Shown here: positions 1-8,023 of the stretch, piece after piece
Layout of the letters: each line of letters begins with the position of its first letter
Position numbering within the stretch: the stretch's first letter is position 1
Source of the DNA: JAICWP01 sp035252015
Lineage (GTDB): Bacteria > Acidobacteriota > Terriglobia > Terriglobales > Acidobacteriaceae
DNA length: 16,487 nucleotides
Direction of reading: 5' to 3'
Assembly: GCA_035252015.1 (NCBI GenBank)
Contig: DATFDP010000136.1
Span: 1 to 16,487, forward strand
Notes under the pieces: model-generated
Databases searched by the model: none
Told to the model about the DNA's origin: nothing
The model's input: only the letters and a program-made list of their open reading frames with translations
Position numbers and translations under genes: made by a program

Positions 1-153
1 GCCGTATTTTCCTGCTCCCATCTTAATCGCGTACCAGCTAATCGTCCCCGTTTCACGTTCGGCCAGCGGCTGCGCCGATTTGAGAAACTCTTCGACTTCT
101 TTTTCTTTGCCCGGTTTGGCTTCTAGCTGCGCCCAAATTGCGACTTTTCCCAT
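1..153 (-). CDS. ABM-superfamily monooxygenase, partial (C-terminus outside window)
   Basis: The first 51 codons are visible; the rest lies beyond the left edge. The protein starts MGKVAIWAQLEAKPGKEKEV and continues with a segment ending in GTISWYAIKMGAGKYG. This matches the beginning of antibiotic-biosynthesis-monooxygenase (ABM) domain proteins: a first beta strand, a 'KPGKE-EVE-FL' helix, then 'E-GT-W-A'. Family members are about 100 residues, ferredoxin-like-fold dimers that often act on quinols or remain uncharacterised. The ATG at 151-153 is preceded on the minus strand by GGGAGG (164-169) with ten-base spacing, which fixes the start. Substrate cannot be told from the sequence. Confidence 0.8.
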   Translation of the reverse strand, partial: MGKVAIWAQLEAKPGKEKEVEEFLKSAQPLAERETGTISWYAIKMGAGKYG

Positions 154-501
154 GTGCTTTTTTCCTCCCGCTGATGTGACCGAGGCATCTTACACCAGCT
201 AACGGGAGGGAATGAAAGTATGAGGCGAGGGCATTCACAAACAACGGCTAATTCATCTTCGTGCATCCCAATTCTGAACGACACATAATGGTGCAGTCAT
301 TTCTTCCGTTCTGTCACAGTCTCTTGGGCATTCGAAACATGGTATTCGTCAAGGCGGGATATGAATTTGGTCCCGCGAAGAGTGGTGCCGTCGCTCTACA
401 GCAAAAAGGGTCCGATCGCCTTGCCGCAGTGATTATCGGGCACTCGCTGTCGCGCACGGCCTGACACCTGGCAGTGCCAATTGGGATCGCTGCACCCTGA
501 T
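154..501. other. Intergenic stretch, no gene recognised
   Basis: These 348 bases lie between the ABM gene start and the end of the sensor kinase gene. Open frames exist on both strands, but none shows a family motif or a ribosome-binding site joined to a start. The part next to 153 should hold the ABM promoter and the part next to 501 the end of the kinase transcript. I could not identify a clear -35/-10 pair or a hairpin with a U-tract. Confidence 0.6.
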
Positions 502-2751
502 TCAGGCTCTTCCTGGGGGCGTCCGGCTGAGCAGCCGATATTCCAGGAACCGGGCTGCCAGTGCCGGACTCATTGCAACCTCGTGAGGCTGAGCAATGCG
601 TACCACCTCTCCGCGGCACAACACCTCGGCCCCCCCGATGCCTTCAATCTCAATGGGCAACACCATGTTGATTTCCAGCTCCGATCGCGGCTGCAGCGAT
701 TGCTCGGCATGAAACAGCACCCCGGAGCGGCTCACGTTTTCCGTCGTGCCCTGCCGCCAGCGCACCTCTCCGGGCAGGCGGTAACGCAGTGGGAGACGCA
801 CCGGCAGGCGCGGGGCGCGGTCTTCCGCCCACAGTTGCATTTGCCCTTTTTCCGCGTCGAACTCGCGCGGCTGCCGCTCCCGGCTCTCCAGTACCTCCCG
901 TACTTTCTCCATCAGCGTCTGTTCGGTGAAAGGCTTCTGCAGGAATGCCAGTCCAGGTTCCAACTCCCCATTCTGCTGAATCGTGCGTTCTGTATATCCC
1001 GACATGTAAATCACCGGCGTACCAGGGCGGAGGCGTAACAGCCGCCGCGCCAGTTCACGCCCGTTCATGTCGGGCATTACGATGTCGGTAAGCAGCAGGT
1101 GAATCCTGCCCGTATACTGGGCAACGATGTCCAGCGCGATGCGTCCGCCTTCCGCCTCCAACACCGTGTAATCCTGCCGCTCCAGGAAGCGCCGCACCAA
1201 CTCGCGCAATGTGGGCTCATCTTCCACCAGCAGAATGGTTTCCTTGCTGCCTGCCGCTTTCCTGGCCTGAGTCGCGGCTTCCACCGGCAACTCCGGTTCG
1301 GTCACCCGGGGGAAATAGATCTTGAACGTCGTGCCCTGCCTCGGCTCGCTGTACACCCAGATGTAGCCGCCGCTCTGCTTGATGATGCCATAGACCGTCG
1401 AGAGCCCCAGCCCCGTGCCCTGCTGTCCCTTGGTGGTGAAGAAGGGCTCGAAGATGTGCGATTGCGTCTCCTCATCCATACCCGCTCCCGTGTCGCTGAT
1501 AGAGAGCATGACGTACTCGCCCGCCGGCATGGAGGTGCGCTTCTGGGTATAGCTTTCCTCCAGTGCCACGTTTGCCGTCTCCAGAATAATTTTTCCACCC
1601 TGCGGCATGGCGTCGCGAGCGTTCACCGCCAGGTTCAGGATCACCTGAGCCAGTTGCCCGGGATCGGCCTTGATGCGCCCCAGTTCCGGTCCGGCCACGT
1701 TCATCACTTCGATATCTTCTCCGATCAGCCGCGGCAGCATCTTCAGGTTATCAAGGACCAGCGCATTCAGATCGAGCACCTTGGGCGAAAGCACCTGCTT
1801 GCGGCTGAAGGCCAGCAGTTGCCGGGTAAGCGAGGCCGCGCGATCCGCTGCTTTTCCAATCTCCGTCGCCGCCTTGCGCAAAGGGGACTCGCCCTTCAGT
1901 TCCTCCAGCAGCATCTGTGTGTAGCCGGAAATCACCATCAGCAGATTGTTGAAGTCGTGGGCGATACCGCCTGCCAGGCGGCCGATGGCTTCCATCTTTT
2001 GTGCTTGCCGGAACTGCTGCTCCAGCATGCGCCGCTCGGTGATGTCTTCCGCCACCAGTTCGTAGAAAGACACTGCATCATCGGTTACCGGCCGACCTGA
2101 GAGCCGCACCACGATCGGCTTTCCTTGCCGGTTCTTCCATTCTGCTTCCAGGTCGTGAAAGTGCAAATCCGAGCCGAAGTTTCGCTGCAGGTCATCGGAG
2201 CGCTGGCTGTCGGCGTACAGGTCGTCCAGCAGGTTGCGTCCCAGAAGCTCTGACGGCGAAACGTAACCCAGCATCATCAGCAAAGCCGGGTTCACCTGCA
2301 GTATGGTGCCATCACGCGCGCAGCGGCAGATTCCCACCGGCGCGTTGTGCACCATGGACCGGAAATCCGACTCCGAATGCATTAATGCCTCCTGCAGGGA
2401 ACGAAGCGCAGCATTGAACCAGCACACCAGCAGTGCCAGCAGCAGGAATAGAACCAGCTCGATCAGTTCACCACGATGTCCGTAATGCGGTTGATTAGTG
2501 GGATAAAAGAACAGCAGGCCGGCCAGCAGCGATAGTGCGGTGGAAAATAAACCCAGCTTCCACCCGCCGTACCAGGCGCTTACCATCACCGCCAGCGTGA
2601 ACACCACCAGCCTGGTCTCCACAAAATTGGAAAGCAGGAGAGTCAGCGCCAGGGCCAGGCCAGTAATGGCGACGGCCAGCCCGATGCGCGCCGCCGCAGG
2701 ACGTTTGGGCGGAACGCGAAGAGTGCGTTGGATGGGGATGTCCACACGCAT
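502..2751 (-). CDS. Hybrid sensor histidine kinase with PAS, receiver and C-terminal PilZ domains
   Basis: The product is a 749-residue membrane sensor kinase. Residues about 24-112 hold three to four hydrophobic segments resembling the DUF4118/KdpD-type membrane domain. A PAS domain follows (about 122-240), then HisKA with the phosphorylated histidine in GGIAHDFNNLL (H265). The HATPase has N-box NLAVNARDAMP (N373, N377), G1 SDTGAGMD and G2 GTGLGLSTVYGI. A receiver domain (about 504-622) has the acidic pair D511/E512, phosphoacceptor D556 in LLTDIVMPDMNG, S584 and K606. The C-terminal 100 residues carry a PilZ signature, an R-x3-R string (R648, R652, R656) followed by N672-x-S-x-x-G677, suggesting c-di-GMP binding. 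The ATG at 2751 has AGGTG about seven bases upstream. All catalytic residues are present, so it should be active. The signal and any partner regulator are unknown, and no response-regulator gene is adjacent. Confidence 0.93.
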   Translation of the reverse strand: MRVDIPIQRTLRVPPKRPAAARIGLAVAITGLALALTLLLSNFVETRLVVFTLAVMVSAWYGGWKLGLFSTALSLLAGLLFFYPTNQPHYGHRGELIELVLFLLLALLVCWFNAALRSLQEALMHSESDFRSMVHNAPVGICRCARDGTILQVNPALLMMLGYVSPSELLGRNLLDDLYADSQRSDDLQRNFGSDLHFHDLEAEWKNRQGKPIVVRLSGRPVTDDAVSFYELVAEDITERRMLEQQFRQAQKMEAIGRLAGGIAHDFNNLLMVISGYTQMLLEELKGESPLRKAATEIGKAADRAASLTRQLLAFSRKQVLSPKVLDLNALVLDNLKMLPRLIGEDIEVMNVAGPELGRIKADPGQLAQVILNLAVNARDAMPQGGKIILETANVALEESYTQKRTSMPAGEYVMLSISDTGAGMDEETQSHIFEPFFTTKGQQGTGLGLSTVYGIIKQSGGYIWVYSEPRQGTTFKIYFPRVTEPELPVEAATQARKAAGSKETILLVEDEPTLRELVRRFLERQDYTVLEAEGGRIALDIVAQYTGRIHLLLTDIVMPDMNGRELARRLLRLRPGTPVIYMSGYTERTIQQNGELEPGLAFLQKPFTEQTLMEKVREVLESRERQPREFDAEKGQMQLWAEDRAPRLPVRLPLRYRLPGEVRWRQGTTENVSRSGVLFHAEQSLQPRSELEINMVLPIEIEGIGGAEVLCRGEVVRIAQPHEVAMSPALAARFLEYRLLSRTPPGRA

Positions 2752-3052
2752 GGCAACACCTGACGGAATGCTAGTTCAGTTGATAATTTCGGCCCACTTA
2801 CTGAGGTGCAACGAGCAGTGGCCATCTGGACAGCAGACAATTGGACGGAAGGCGTGCAACCTTTTTCGCAACCTGGTCATGACAGTGAACTCACACTTTT
2901 TGAATCGGCGCAACTCCATTATCGTTGCTTTACTCTCTTGGTTCCCATCGGTCGTTGTTTTGTTCCAGCCGGTGACGGCCCGCTGACACCCGCCGGCTTT
3001 CAGGATTTAGAAAGGAGGGCAGTGGCGTGGCAGGATTTCGAGAAACTTGAAA
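2752..3052. other. Intergenic stretch upstream of the kinase gene
   Basis: About 300 bases separate the kinase start from the stop of the cupin-like gene. On the minus strand TTGCAC and AATTAT are 17 bases apart (roughly 2780-2810) and could be a weak sigma70-type promoter for the kinase. The plus strand has a 35-codon stretch from about 2879 that reads like a short signal peptide, but it has no ribosome-binding site and is not called. Confidence 0.4.
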
Positions 3053-3766
3053 CTAGAACTCTATGGTGATGAAGCGCGCGGTGTTAGATCCCACGTTTTT
3101 GAACTGCCTCTGTCCCCGGCTCAGCCATTTTACTTCTCCCGGGCCCAGCATAAGAACCGAATCCGGCCCGCTAGCTTGCTCATCCTGCAACTGCACGCGT
3201 GTGAGTGAAATGAGCAGGCTGTCATCGCGGTAACTGGCCCCTACAAAGCCCTCTCCCGGCGGCAAGGAGGAGCCTGCTAGCGTGGACCCGCCAATGGAGA
3301 GAGCCCACAATTGCGGCAGGTGGCGCTCCGAACATCCGCAGATGCTCCTCTCCACCTCACCGGAGCAGCCGCATTCGCCCGCCTCCACCCCGTGCGACTT
3401 GAGCGCAACCACGATGAAGCGCGCCTTCGCCCCGCTGTTGTTCGCCAGTTCCTTGACGCTGAAGCTGCGCAGTACGCGCACCTCACCGCTGTTCAACTGC
3501 ACGTCCTTGCTCATTCCTTCCGCGGGCAGCAGCGTGAGCGTGGAATCCTCCAGTGCAATCACCACCAGGTCATACATGTTCTGCCGCAGGCGAACGTGGG
3601 TGGCCGGAGGCAGATCCAGGGCAAAGACTTCCACGATGTGATTGGCCAGCAGCAGATCGAATTTTCCTATCGCCGGTTCCCGCTTGGGAGCAAAAAGCAG
3701 ACACAACATGCATAAGGGCAGCATTCCCCGGTGGAGCAGGGGTGTGGCACGATATGAGGTGTTCAT
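3053..3766 (-). CDS. Secreted double cupin-like protein with central CGCS motifs
   Basis: The protein has two related beta-rich halves. The first ends in GAKARFIVVAL and the second in NTARFITIEF, and both have a G-x-V-x-x-L/S strand before this, which points to a tandem cupin-like duplication. Neither half shows the usual cupin histidine cluster, so metal binding there is doubtful. Between the halves lie two CGCS motifs (C165/C167 and C176/C178 when counted from an upstream start at 3865). The chosen ATG (3766) gives a signal-peptide-like start with the hydrophobic run MLPLCMLCLLFA. Other in-frame starts are at 3817, which has AGGAA upstream, and 3865. It is probably exported. The function is unknown, and cupin is a fold-level guess. 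Confidence 0.6.
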   Translation of the reverse strand: MNTSYRATPLLHRGMLPLCMLCLLFAPKREPAIGKFDLLLANHIVEVFALDLPPATHVRLRQNMYDLVVIALEDSTLTLLPAEGMSKDVQLNSGEVRVLRSFSVKELANNSGAKARFIVVALKSHGVEAGECGCSGEVERSICGCSERHLPQLWALSIGGSTLAGSSLPPGEGFVGASYRDDSLLISLTRVQLQDEQASGPDSVLMLGPGEVKWLSRGQRQFKNVGSNTARFITIEF

Positions 3767-4350
3767 GAAGCCTGAATCGCGGGCTGTATTCTCGGCCCGT
3801 CTCTCTCTTCCGCTCATATTAAGACGTTCCTGCCCCGGGCCCGGATAGCGTGCGGCAAAACTCAATGCCCCGTCCGGTTGCCGCGCTCATCGGGCCAGCG
3901 CCTCGCCGGCATACGCAGGCCCCGGAAATCCGCTGGTGACTTCGCCCCCCTTGTCCTAAAGGACAATTGCGCGCCTTGTGCCTCATGGCTCATCATGGAC
4001 ACGCGCCGCCTCGTGAGTCCTATGCGCGTGCCTTTGTCTATCGCCGTAGCGGTGGTGCGCAGTTGCATGGCTGAACTCAAGGATGGCATCAAGAGTCGCG
4101 GCCTCTGCCCATTTTGCGACCTGCCATGGCTGTGTTTGGCCGCATTCGCCTATTTCGCCAAAAGCTGTCTTTTGCACCGCGGGCAGGCTCCGCGCAGGAC
4201 CTTCCTGGATGGCGACTCCCCGGAACTCTGCCAGTGCCCACATTGTGTGCACACGCGGCATCACTCGCGGGCAGCCTGACTCTCTGCTGCTCATCACTAG
4301 CACCGCTTGAGGAACTGATCCCTGGCAGGCCTGCTGGGGCATGGCCTTTC
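3767..4350. other. Stretch without a convincing full-size gene
   Basis: Several overlapping open frames cross this region on both strands, as expected for GC-rich DNA, but none has recognisable domain motifs plus a ribosome-binding site. The only noteworthy reading is the small CxxC/CxxC ORF at 4150-4254 on the minus strand, listed separately. The part near 3767-3865 may hold the promoter or the extended start of the cupin-like gene. Confidence 0.5.
4150..4254 (-). CDS. Possible 34-residue zinc-ribbon microprotein (speculative)
   Basis: Read from a GTG at 4252-4254, the frame gives a basic 34-residue peptide that begins M-CTQCGHW and continues to GACPRCKRQLLAK before TAG. Two C-x2-C knuckles are 23 residues apart (first Cys to first Cys), each followed by small or basic residues, the arrangement of a rubredoxin-type or DUF983-like zinc ribbon. 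The in-frame codon upstream of the preceding CGC and TGC codons is TGA, so the frame cannot be longer at its start. There is no good Shine-Dalgarno sequence. It lies downstream of, and on the same strand as, the methyltransferase gene. It may be a chance frame or the remains of a longer zinc-ribbon gene. Confidence 0.25.
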   Translation of the reverse strand: MCTQCGHWQSSGESPSRKVLRGACPRCKRQLLAK

Positions 4351-5130
4351 TTATCGCGACGCCATGATGACGGCGAAAGCCCCTTTGCGCCACAGTAATT
4401 CCGGTTTCAGGCCGCATCGTCGGAGCAACTCCAATTCCGCCTCCAGCGGGACATACGTGTCCTCGTGAGCCCACGCGGCCAGTAATGCCGTCGCCTCTCT
4501 CCGCGTGTAGGAAGAAAGAAGGTGGGCTTTCCACGCCTCGTGCTGTTTCCGTGCCAGGCCTGAGTTCGCGGCCGGCTGGCAATCCACGCTGATAAAGATG
4601 CCTTGCGGACGAAGTGCGGAACGAATGCGGCGGTATAAACGCGCCTTGCCGCTTCGGGTTGCAATGTGATGCAACGCAAAAGAGGCCACTACGGCATCGC
4701 AGGACGGCAGCAAAGTTCCCGTGAAGTTACCGCGTTGCAGACGAGCCCGCTTCCCCAGTCGTCGCTCCGCCAGCTTCAAAATCTCACCGTCGGCATCAAT
4801 GCCCATCACTCGGGCTCGTGGCGCCTGCCGCAGGCAGCGCTCCGCCAGCGCCCCCGTCCCCGTGCCCAGATCCACGATGCGGCGCACCCGGCGTGGTATT
4901 GCGCCTGCCGCAGCCCCCAGCATCTCCTCATAGTCGGGTATAAATGTGCGGATGCGAGCGTCGTATTCCTCCAGCTTGATTCCCAGGTGGCTCGCTACCC
5001 CATGCCTGGCTCCTTGTTTTTCTTTTGTATCGCTCGCCCCTTCATGCGCCTGCCATGTTATCCGAGCTTTTCGAATTTTCGTTTTCTGCAACCGGCAGCC
5101 CGGGCACGCCTGGTCGCCGGGGATGACCAT
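4351..5130 (-). CDS. Class I SAM-dependent methyltransferase
   Basis: The product has the Rossmann-type methyltransferase core: motif I RIVDLGTGTGALAERCL (about residues 84-100), the acidic loop MGIDADGEIL that binds the ribose, and motif IV VVASFALHHI, followed by a 'LRPQGIFISVD' strand. A basic C-terminal part follows. Substrate is unknown; the core resembles ubiE/UbiG-type small-molecule methyltransferases. The only in-frame ATG is at 5130, giving 259 residues, but the conserved-looking protein seems to begin near SHLGIKLEEYD (about residue 47). The best ribosome-binding site (AAGGAG) precedes an ATG at 5003 that is in another frame and reaches a stop after two codons. The N-terminus is therefore uncertain, and a one-base deletion or sequencing error in a GGGG run is possible. 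It is divergent from the hydrolase gene. Confidence 0.82.
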   Translation of the reverse strand: MVIPGDQACPGCRLQKTKIRKARITWQAHEGASDTKEKQGARHGVASHLGIKLEEYDARIRTFIPDYEEMLGAAAGAIPRRVRRIVDLGTGTGALAERCLRQAPRARVMGIDADGEILKLAERRLGKRARLQRGNFTGTLLPSCDAVVASFALHHIATRSGKARLYRRIRSALRPQGIFISVDCQPAANSGLARKQHEAWKAHLLSSYTRREATALLAAWAHEDTYVPLEAELELLRRCGLKPELLWRKGAFAVIMASR

Positions 5131-5173
5131 CCGCCACTGCTGCAGAGTTCATGAGAACATAGACCGTGGGAAT

Positions 5174-5857
5174 ATGAGTCTCATCTGCCTGGTCCACGGT
5201 TCTACCCAGGACGCTCGCTGCTGGGAATTGCTTGCACCGGAATTGAAGAAGCTCGGCCACTCCATCCTACATCCGCAATTGCCCACTGATGAGCCCGAGG
5301 CGGGAAGCAGCCGCTACGCCGACGTGATTTTGCAATCGCTTCCTGCGGACGCCCGAAAAGTGACGCTCGTTGCTCACTCCGCCAGCGGCTACTTTCTGCC
5401 CTTGGTCGCGGCTCAGCGTCGGTTACGCTGTTTGGTCTTTCTTGCTGCCACCCTTCCTCAATTGGGGATGAGTTTCCTCGACCAACTGCGTGCCGGGCCG
5501 GCGATGTTCTGCCCAGACTGGGCAGGCAAGGACCCGAGACAGGACGATGCCGCAGCCCTGCATTTTCTCTTTCACGACTGTTCGCCAGAGGTAGCGCGCT
5601 GGGCCATGACCACACGCATTCGCCTCCCACTTCAGAAGGTCGCAACTGAAATCTATCCTCTTGATCGTTGGCCAAAGGTGGCGAGCAGTTACATCGTCTG
5701 CGCCCAGGACCGCACTCTCAGCCCGCAATGGTCACGCTGGGTCGCCCGCGAGCGGCTAGGCGTGAAGCCCATCGAGATTTCCGCCGGTCACTGTCCATAC
5801 CTCTCCCGGCCCGTGGAACTGGCCGGAGTGCTCTCCACCCTGGCCCAGACCCGCTGA
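5174..5857 (+). CDS. Alpha/beta hydrolase
   Basis: A 227-residue cytoplasmic alpha/beta-hydrolase. The protein opens MSLICLVHGSTQDARCW, placing the HG oxyanion motif immediately after the first strand. The nucleophile elbow is LVAHSASG (S69), the acid is D179 in CAQDRTLSP, and the histidine is H206 in ISAGHCPYLSRPVELA. This order and spacing fit the plant-methylesterase/hydroxynitrile-lyase-like branch, which contains esterases of small substrates. The frame is open upstream to 4946, but that part overlaps the methyltransferase gene on the other strand, so the ATG at 5174, just before the first strand, was chosen. GTGGGA lies a few bases upstream. The physiological substrate is unknown. DUF3237 follows on the same strand. 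Confidence 0.88.
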   Translation: MSLICLVHGSTQDARCWELLAPELKKLGHSILHPQLPTDEPEAGSSRYADVILQSLPADARKVTLVAHSASGYFLPLVAAQRRLRCLVFLAATLPQLGMSFLDQLRAGPAMFCPDWAGKDPRQDDAAALHFLFHDCSPEVARWAMTTRIRLPLQKVATEIYPLDRWPKVASSYIVCAQDRTLSPQWSRWVARERLGVKPIEISAGHCPYLSRPVELAGVLSTLAQTR

Positions 5858-6024
5858 CTTGCTGCCGATCGTTCACCTCGGGGAAGGGAAGATTGCATCA
5901 TCTCTGGTGCAAACCTTTGCTGCTGCCACATGCGACGTTAGCGCTACAACTGGCCCTAAGCCCCTTACCCCTCAACGACTGGCCACCCTTGCTGCTGGCA
6001 GCGCTCGTGCACCTCTCGTGGGTT

Positions 6025-6031
6025 GGGGAGG
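6025..6031 (+). promoter_or_regulatory. Ribosome-binding site that decides the DUF3237 start
   Basis: GGGGAGG lies five bases upstream of GTG at 6037. It is the best start signal in a frame that stays open for several hundred bases upstream, so it supports a 186-residue product rather than a longer one. Confidence 0.6.
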
Positions 6032-6036
6032 GTACC

Positions 6037-6597
6037 GTGCAGCCTTTTCAACTTCCAACTCCAGATGATTTTGCTCATGTTCCTGCGCCTGACTTGGCCG
6101 TCATAGGCTTGGTCGAAGGGGCCGCAAGTCCCTCCACCGCGTTGGAAACCGAATACCTGATGACGCTCTACGTTCCCCTGGAGCGCCCGCTCAGCGCGGC
6201 TGACAATTTAAAGGTCTGGAACATCCGCTCCCAGGGCAGCTGGCTCAGTGGTCCGGGCATCAACGCCAAAATCGTCAACCCTTCCGGCGACTGGGCCCGG
6301 GTCATGTCCGGTGGCCAGATTCGTGTGGATGTTCGCCTCACCCTGGAAACCGACGACGGCCACGTCATATCCATGTTCTATAACGGCATCGTGCACATGA
6401 AGAGCGATGCCCTCCAACGACTGATGCGCGGCGAGGCCATTGCCGCCGAGGAAGCCTATTTCATCGTCGCCCCAACCTTTGAGACACGCTCGGAAAAATA
6501 TTCCTGGCTCAACGGAGTGCAAGCCATTGGCAAGATGATCTCCTTCCAGCGCGGCGGCGAGAGCCACGTCAAATACGACATCTTCCGCATTAAGTAG
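6037..6597 (+). CDS. DUF3237 family protein
   Basis: The product is 186 residues. The core from about residue 38 to the end matches the DUF3237 (UPF0311) pattern: an 'ETEYLMTLYVPLE' strand, 'GSWLSGPGINAKIV' loop, 'GDWARVMSGGQIRVDVRLTLETDDG', 'YNGIVHM' and 'RGEAIAAEEAYFIVAPTFET' followed by a YSWLNG-x-x-x-IGK tail. The family forms lipocalin-like small barrels of unknown function, usually about 150 residues. The GTG start at 6037 is chosen because of GGGGAGG just upstream. A TTG at 5893 would add a hydrophobic stretch that could be a signal or membrane segment. The gene follows the hydrolase by 179 bases and could be cotranscribed. It converges with the MFS gene. Confidence 0.85.
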   Translation: MQPFQLPTPDDFAHVPAPDLAVIGLVEGAASPSTALETEYLMTLYVPLERPLSAADNLKVWNIRSQGSWLSGPGINAKIVNPSGDWARVMSGGQIRVDVRLTLETDDGHVISMFYNGIVHMKSDALQRLMRGEAIAAEEAYFIVAPTFETRSEKYSWLNGVQAIGKMISFQRGGESHVKYDIFRIK

Positions 6598-6621
6598 CTA
6601 GAGGCTTGGCTTTTGTACCGT

Positions 6622-6668
6622 CGTGCCCCCTTAGGTTTTTTTGCAAACAGGCACAAAGGGCAGGCACG
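6622..6668. terminator. Hairpin between convergent genes, possible terminator
   Basis: CGTGCC+CCCTT (6622-6632) pairs with AAGGG+GGCACG (6656-6668), leaving a two-base CA bulge and a 23-base loop that contains seven Ts. It lies between the stops of DUF3237 (+) and the MFS gene (-). Neither strand has a strong U-tract after the stem, so the call is tentative. Confidence 0.4.
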
Positions 6669-6669
6669 C

Positions 6670-7923
6670 TTACTTTCCTCCTGACTCCTGCCCCAACTCC
6701 ACACTGGTTTCCACGGGCCGCTGTCCGTAGTGCCCGAAAAAACGGAAATACAGAAAGATGTTGGCCATCATAATGGCGGAGTACAACTCAAAGGGCATCG
6801 CGAAGTCAGTTTCTTCGAACAGATAACCGGTAAGCGCCACCGCACCTGAAGAGGCGCCCAGCCGCATCACCTGGTTGAAGCCCAGCGCCCTCCCGGTCTC
6901 ATCCGCCTGCACCATGTCCGTCAGCGCTCGCTGCTGCGTAGGCAATGCCGCTATCCGCAATGCCGGAATCAGCAGGTAAATCCCTAGCGCCAGCGGAAGG
7001 TTATGCCACAGGGGCAACAGCGCGATCATCACCGCCCCGGTTCCCCGCGTCCACGCAATCGCGCGAACGAAGCCCAGCCACTGGTCCAGCTTGGGCGCGG
7101 TCAAGAGCGCCAGCGCGCCCACCACTCCTGAGGCAAAGCTGTATACCGCCATGCGGTCCTTGGGCAAGTGATAGACCAGCACGAAAAAGGGAATCAGGAA
7201 GGGCATGATCAGGCCCTGGGAAAAGCCGTTGAGCACGCCAGTTATCGAAAACTGCCCGATTACCCGCGCGCTCTTCATGCGGCGCAGTTGGCCGGTTGGT
7301 TCCGGGAGCCGCAGCGGGATGAGGAACACCAGCCCGGCGCCGGCTACCACTGTGGCCGCGGCGAACACATCCCGCGTCGTGAACAGCCGCGCTGCCAGGC
7401 TGCCGCCGGCGGCGAACAGTCCTCCCAGAAAACTGAATACCGAAAAATAGCTGGTGCGCTCTTTCGATTCCGCCAGGCTGGCGATAATCGCTGTCTGCAC
7501 CGGTTGTGCCGCCCCGCCCACGCCGCCTCCAATCAGCGAGCCTGTGGCCGAGTAGCCGCCCAGCACCGCCGCCACGAACAGCCAGCCCAGCTGATGCGTG
7601 TCCATCACGATGGCCGAACTCACCGGCAGCATCGCCCCTATCAGCCACAGGCTGCGCTTGCGTCCCCACAGGTCGGCCAAAAATCCCACCAGCAGCCCGG
7701 CAAGTGCCGTGGCTACGGCTGCCGCCGTATACAGCAATCCCAGTGTCAGCGAGTCATAGTGATACTTGTTGAGCACCAGGTAAGGAAAGGCCAGCGTGAT
7801 CATGCCCGCGGCGATGCTGCGGGAAATCCGGAACAGCAGCAGAAATAGCAGGTGGCGGTTAGAGAACAATAGGTCCCCGAGAAACGGCGCCTCACATCTA
7901 TCTTCTATTGTGCCAGCGAACAC
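6670..7923 (-). CDS. MFS transporter
   Basis: A 417-residue protein with about twelve hydrophobic segments. The loop after segment 2 holds the MFS signature GFLADLWGRKRS (about residues 80-91). A charged loop near 'KSARVIGQFS' separates the two six-helix halves. Substrate is not predictable: drug, sugar or organic acid efflux and uptake are all possible. The called start is GTG at 7923. An in-frame TTG at about 7869, with GGGGA close upstream, would remove about 18 residues without losing the first helix. It is the third gene in a minus-strand run with the lipoprotein and BNR genes. Confidence 0.88.
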   Translation of the reverse strand: MFAGTIEDRCEAPFLGDLLFSNRHLLFLLLFRISRSIAAGMITLAFPYLVLNKYHYDSLTLGLLYTAAAVATALAGLLVGFLADLWGRKRSLWLIGAMLPVSSAIVMDTHQLGWLFVAAVLGGYSATGSLIGGGVGGAAQPVQTAIIASLAESKERTSYFSVFSFLGGLFAAGGSLAARLFTTRDVFAAATVVAGAGLVFLIPLRLPEPTGQLRRMKSARVIGQFSITGVLNGFSQGLIMPFLIPFFVLVYHLPKDRMAVYSFASGVVGALALLTAPKLDQWLGFVRAIAWTRGTGAVMIALLPLWHNLPLALGIYLLIPALRIAALPTQQRALTDMVQADETGRALGFNQVMRLGASSGAVALTGYLFEETDFAMPFELYSAIMMANIFLYFRFFGHYGQRPVETSVELGQESGGK

Positions 7924-7943
7924 CCGCCGCCGGCCATCTTCAA

Positions 7944-7960
7944 GCGTTTCTATTAAACGC
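7944..7960. repeat. Short perfect inverted repeat upstream of the MFS gene
   Basis: GCGTTT (7944-7949) and AAACGC (7955-7960) are separated by CTATT. On the minus strand it lies 21-37 bases before the MFS start codon, where an operator or weak attenuator hairpin could sit. It may also be the end of the BNR transcript. There is no T-run to call a terminator. Confidence 0.35.
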
Positions 7961-8023
7961 AGCAGGCCTTAACTTCTCAGGCTATCAGCACTGTTTTGAT
8001 TCAGTCGTCGCACGATACGATTC

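Noticed and set aside
481..2100. Long plus-strand open frames opposite the sensor kinase
   Set aside because: They are antisense to a gene with complete kinase motifs, and contain no family features of their own.
2879..2986. Short signal-peptide-like frame MTVNSHFLNRR... on the plus strand
   Set aside because: No ribosome-binding site and only about 35 residues; the hydrophobic run could be chance.
3983..4582. 199-residue minus-strand frame
   Set aside because: It overlaps the end of the methyltransferase gene in another frame, has no domain features, and its composition looks like an off-frame reading.
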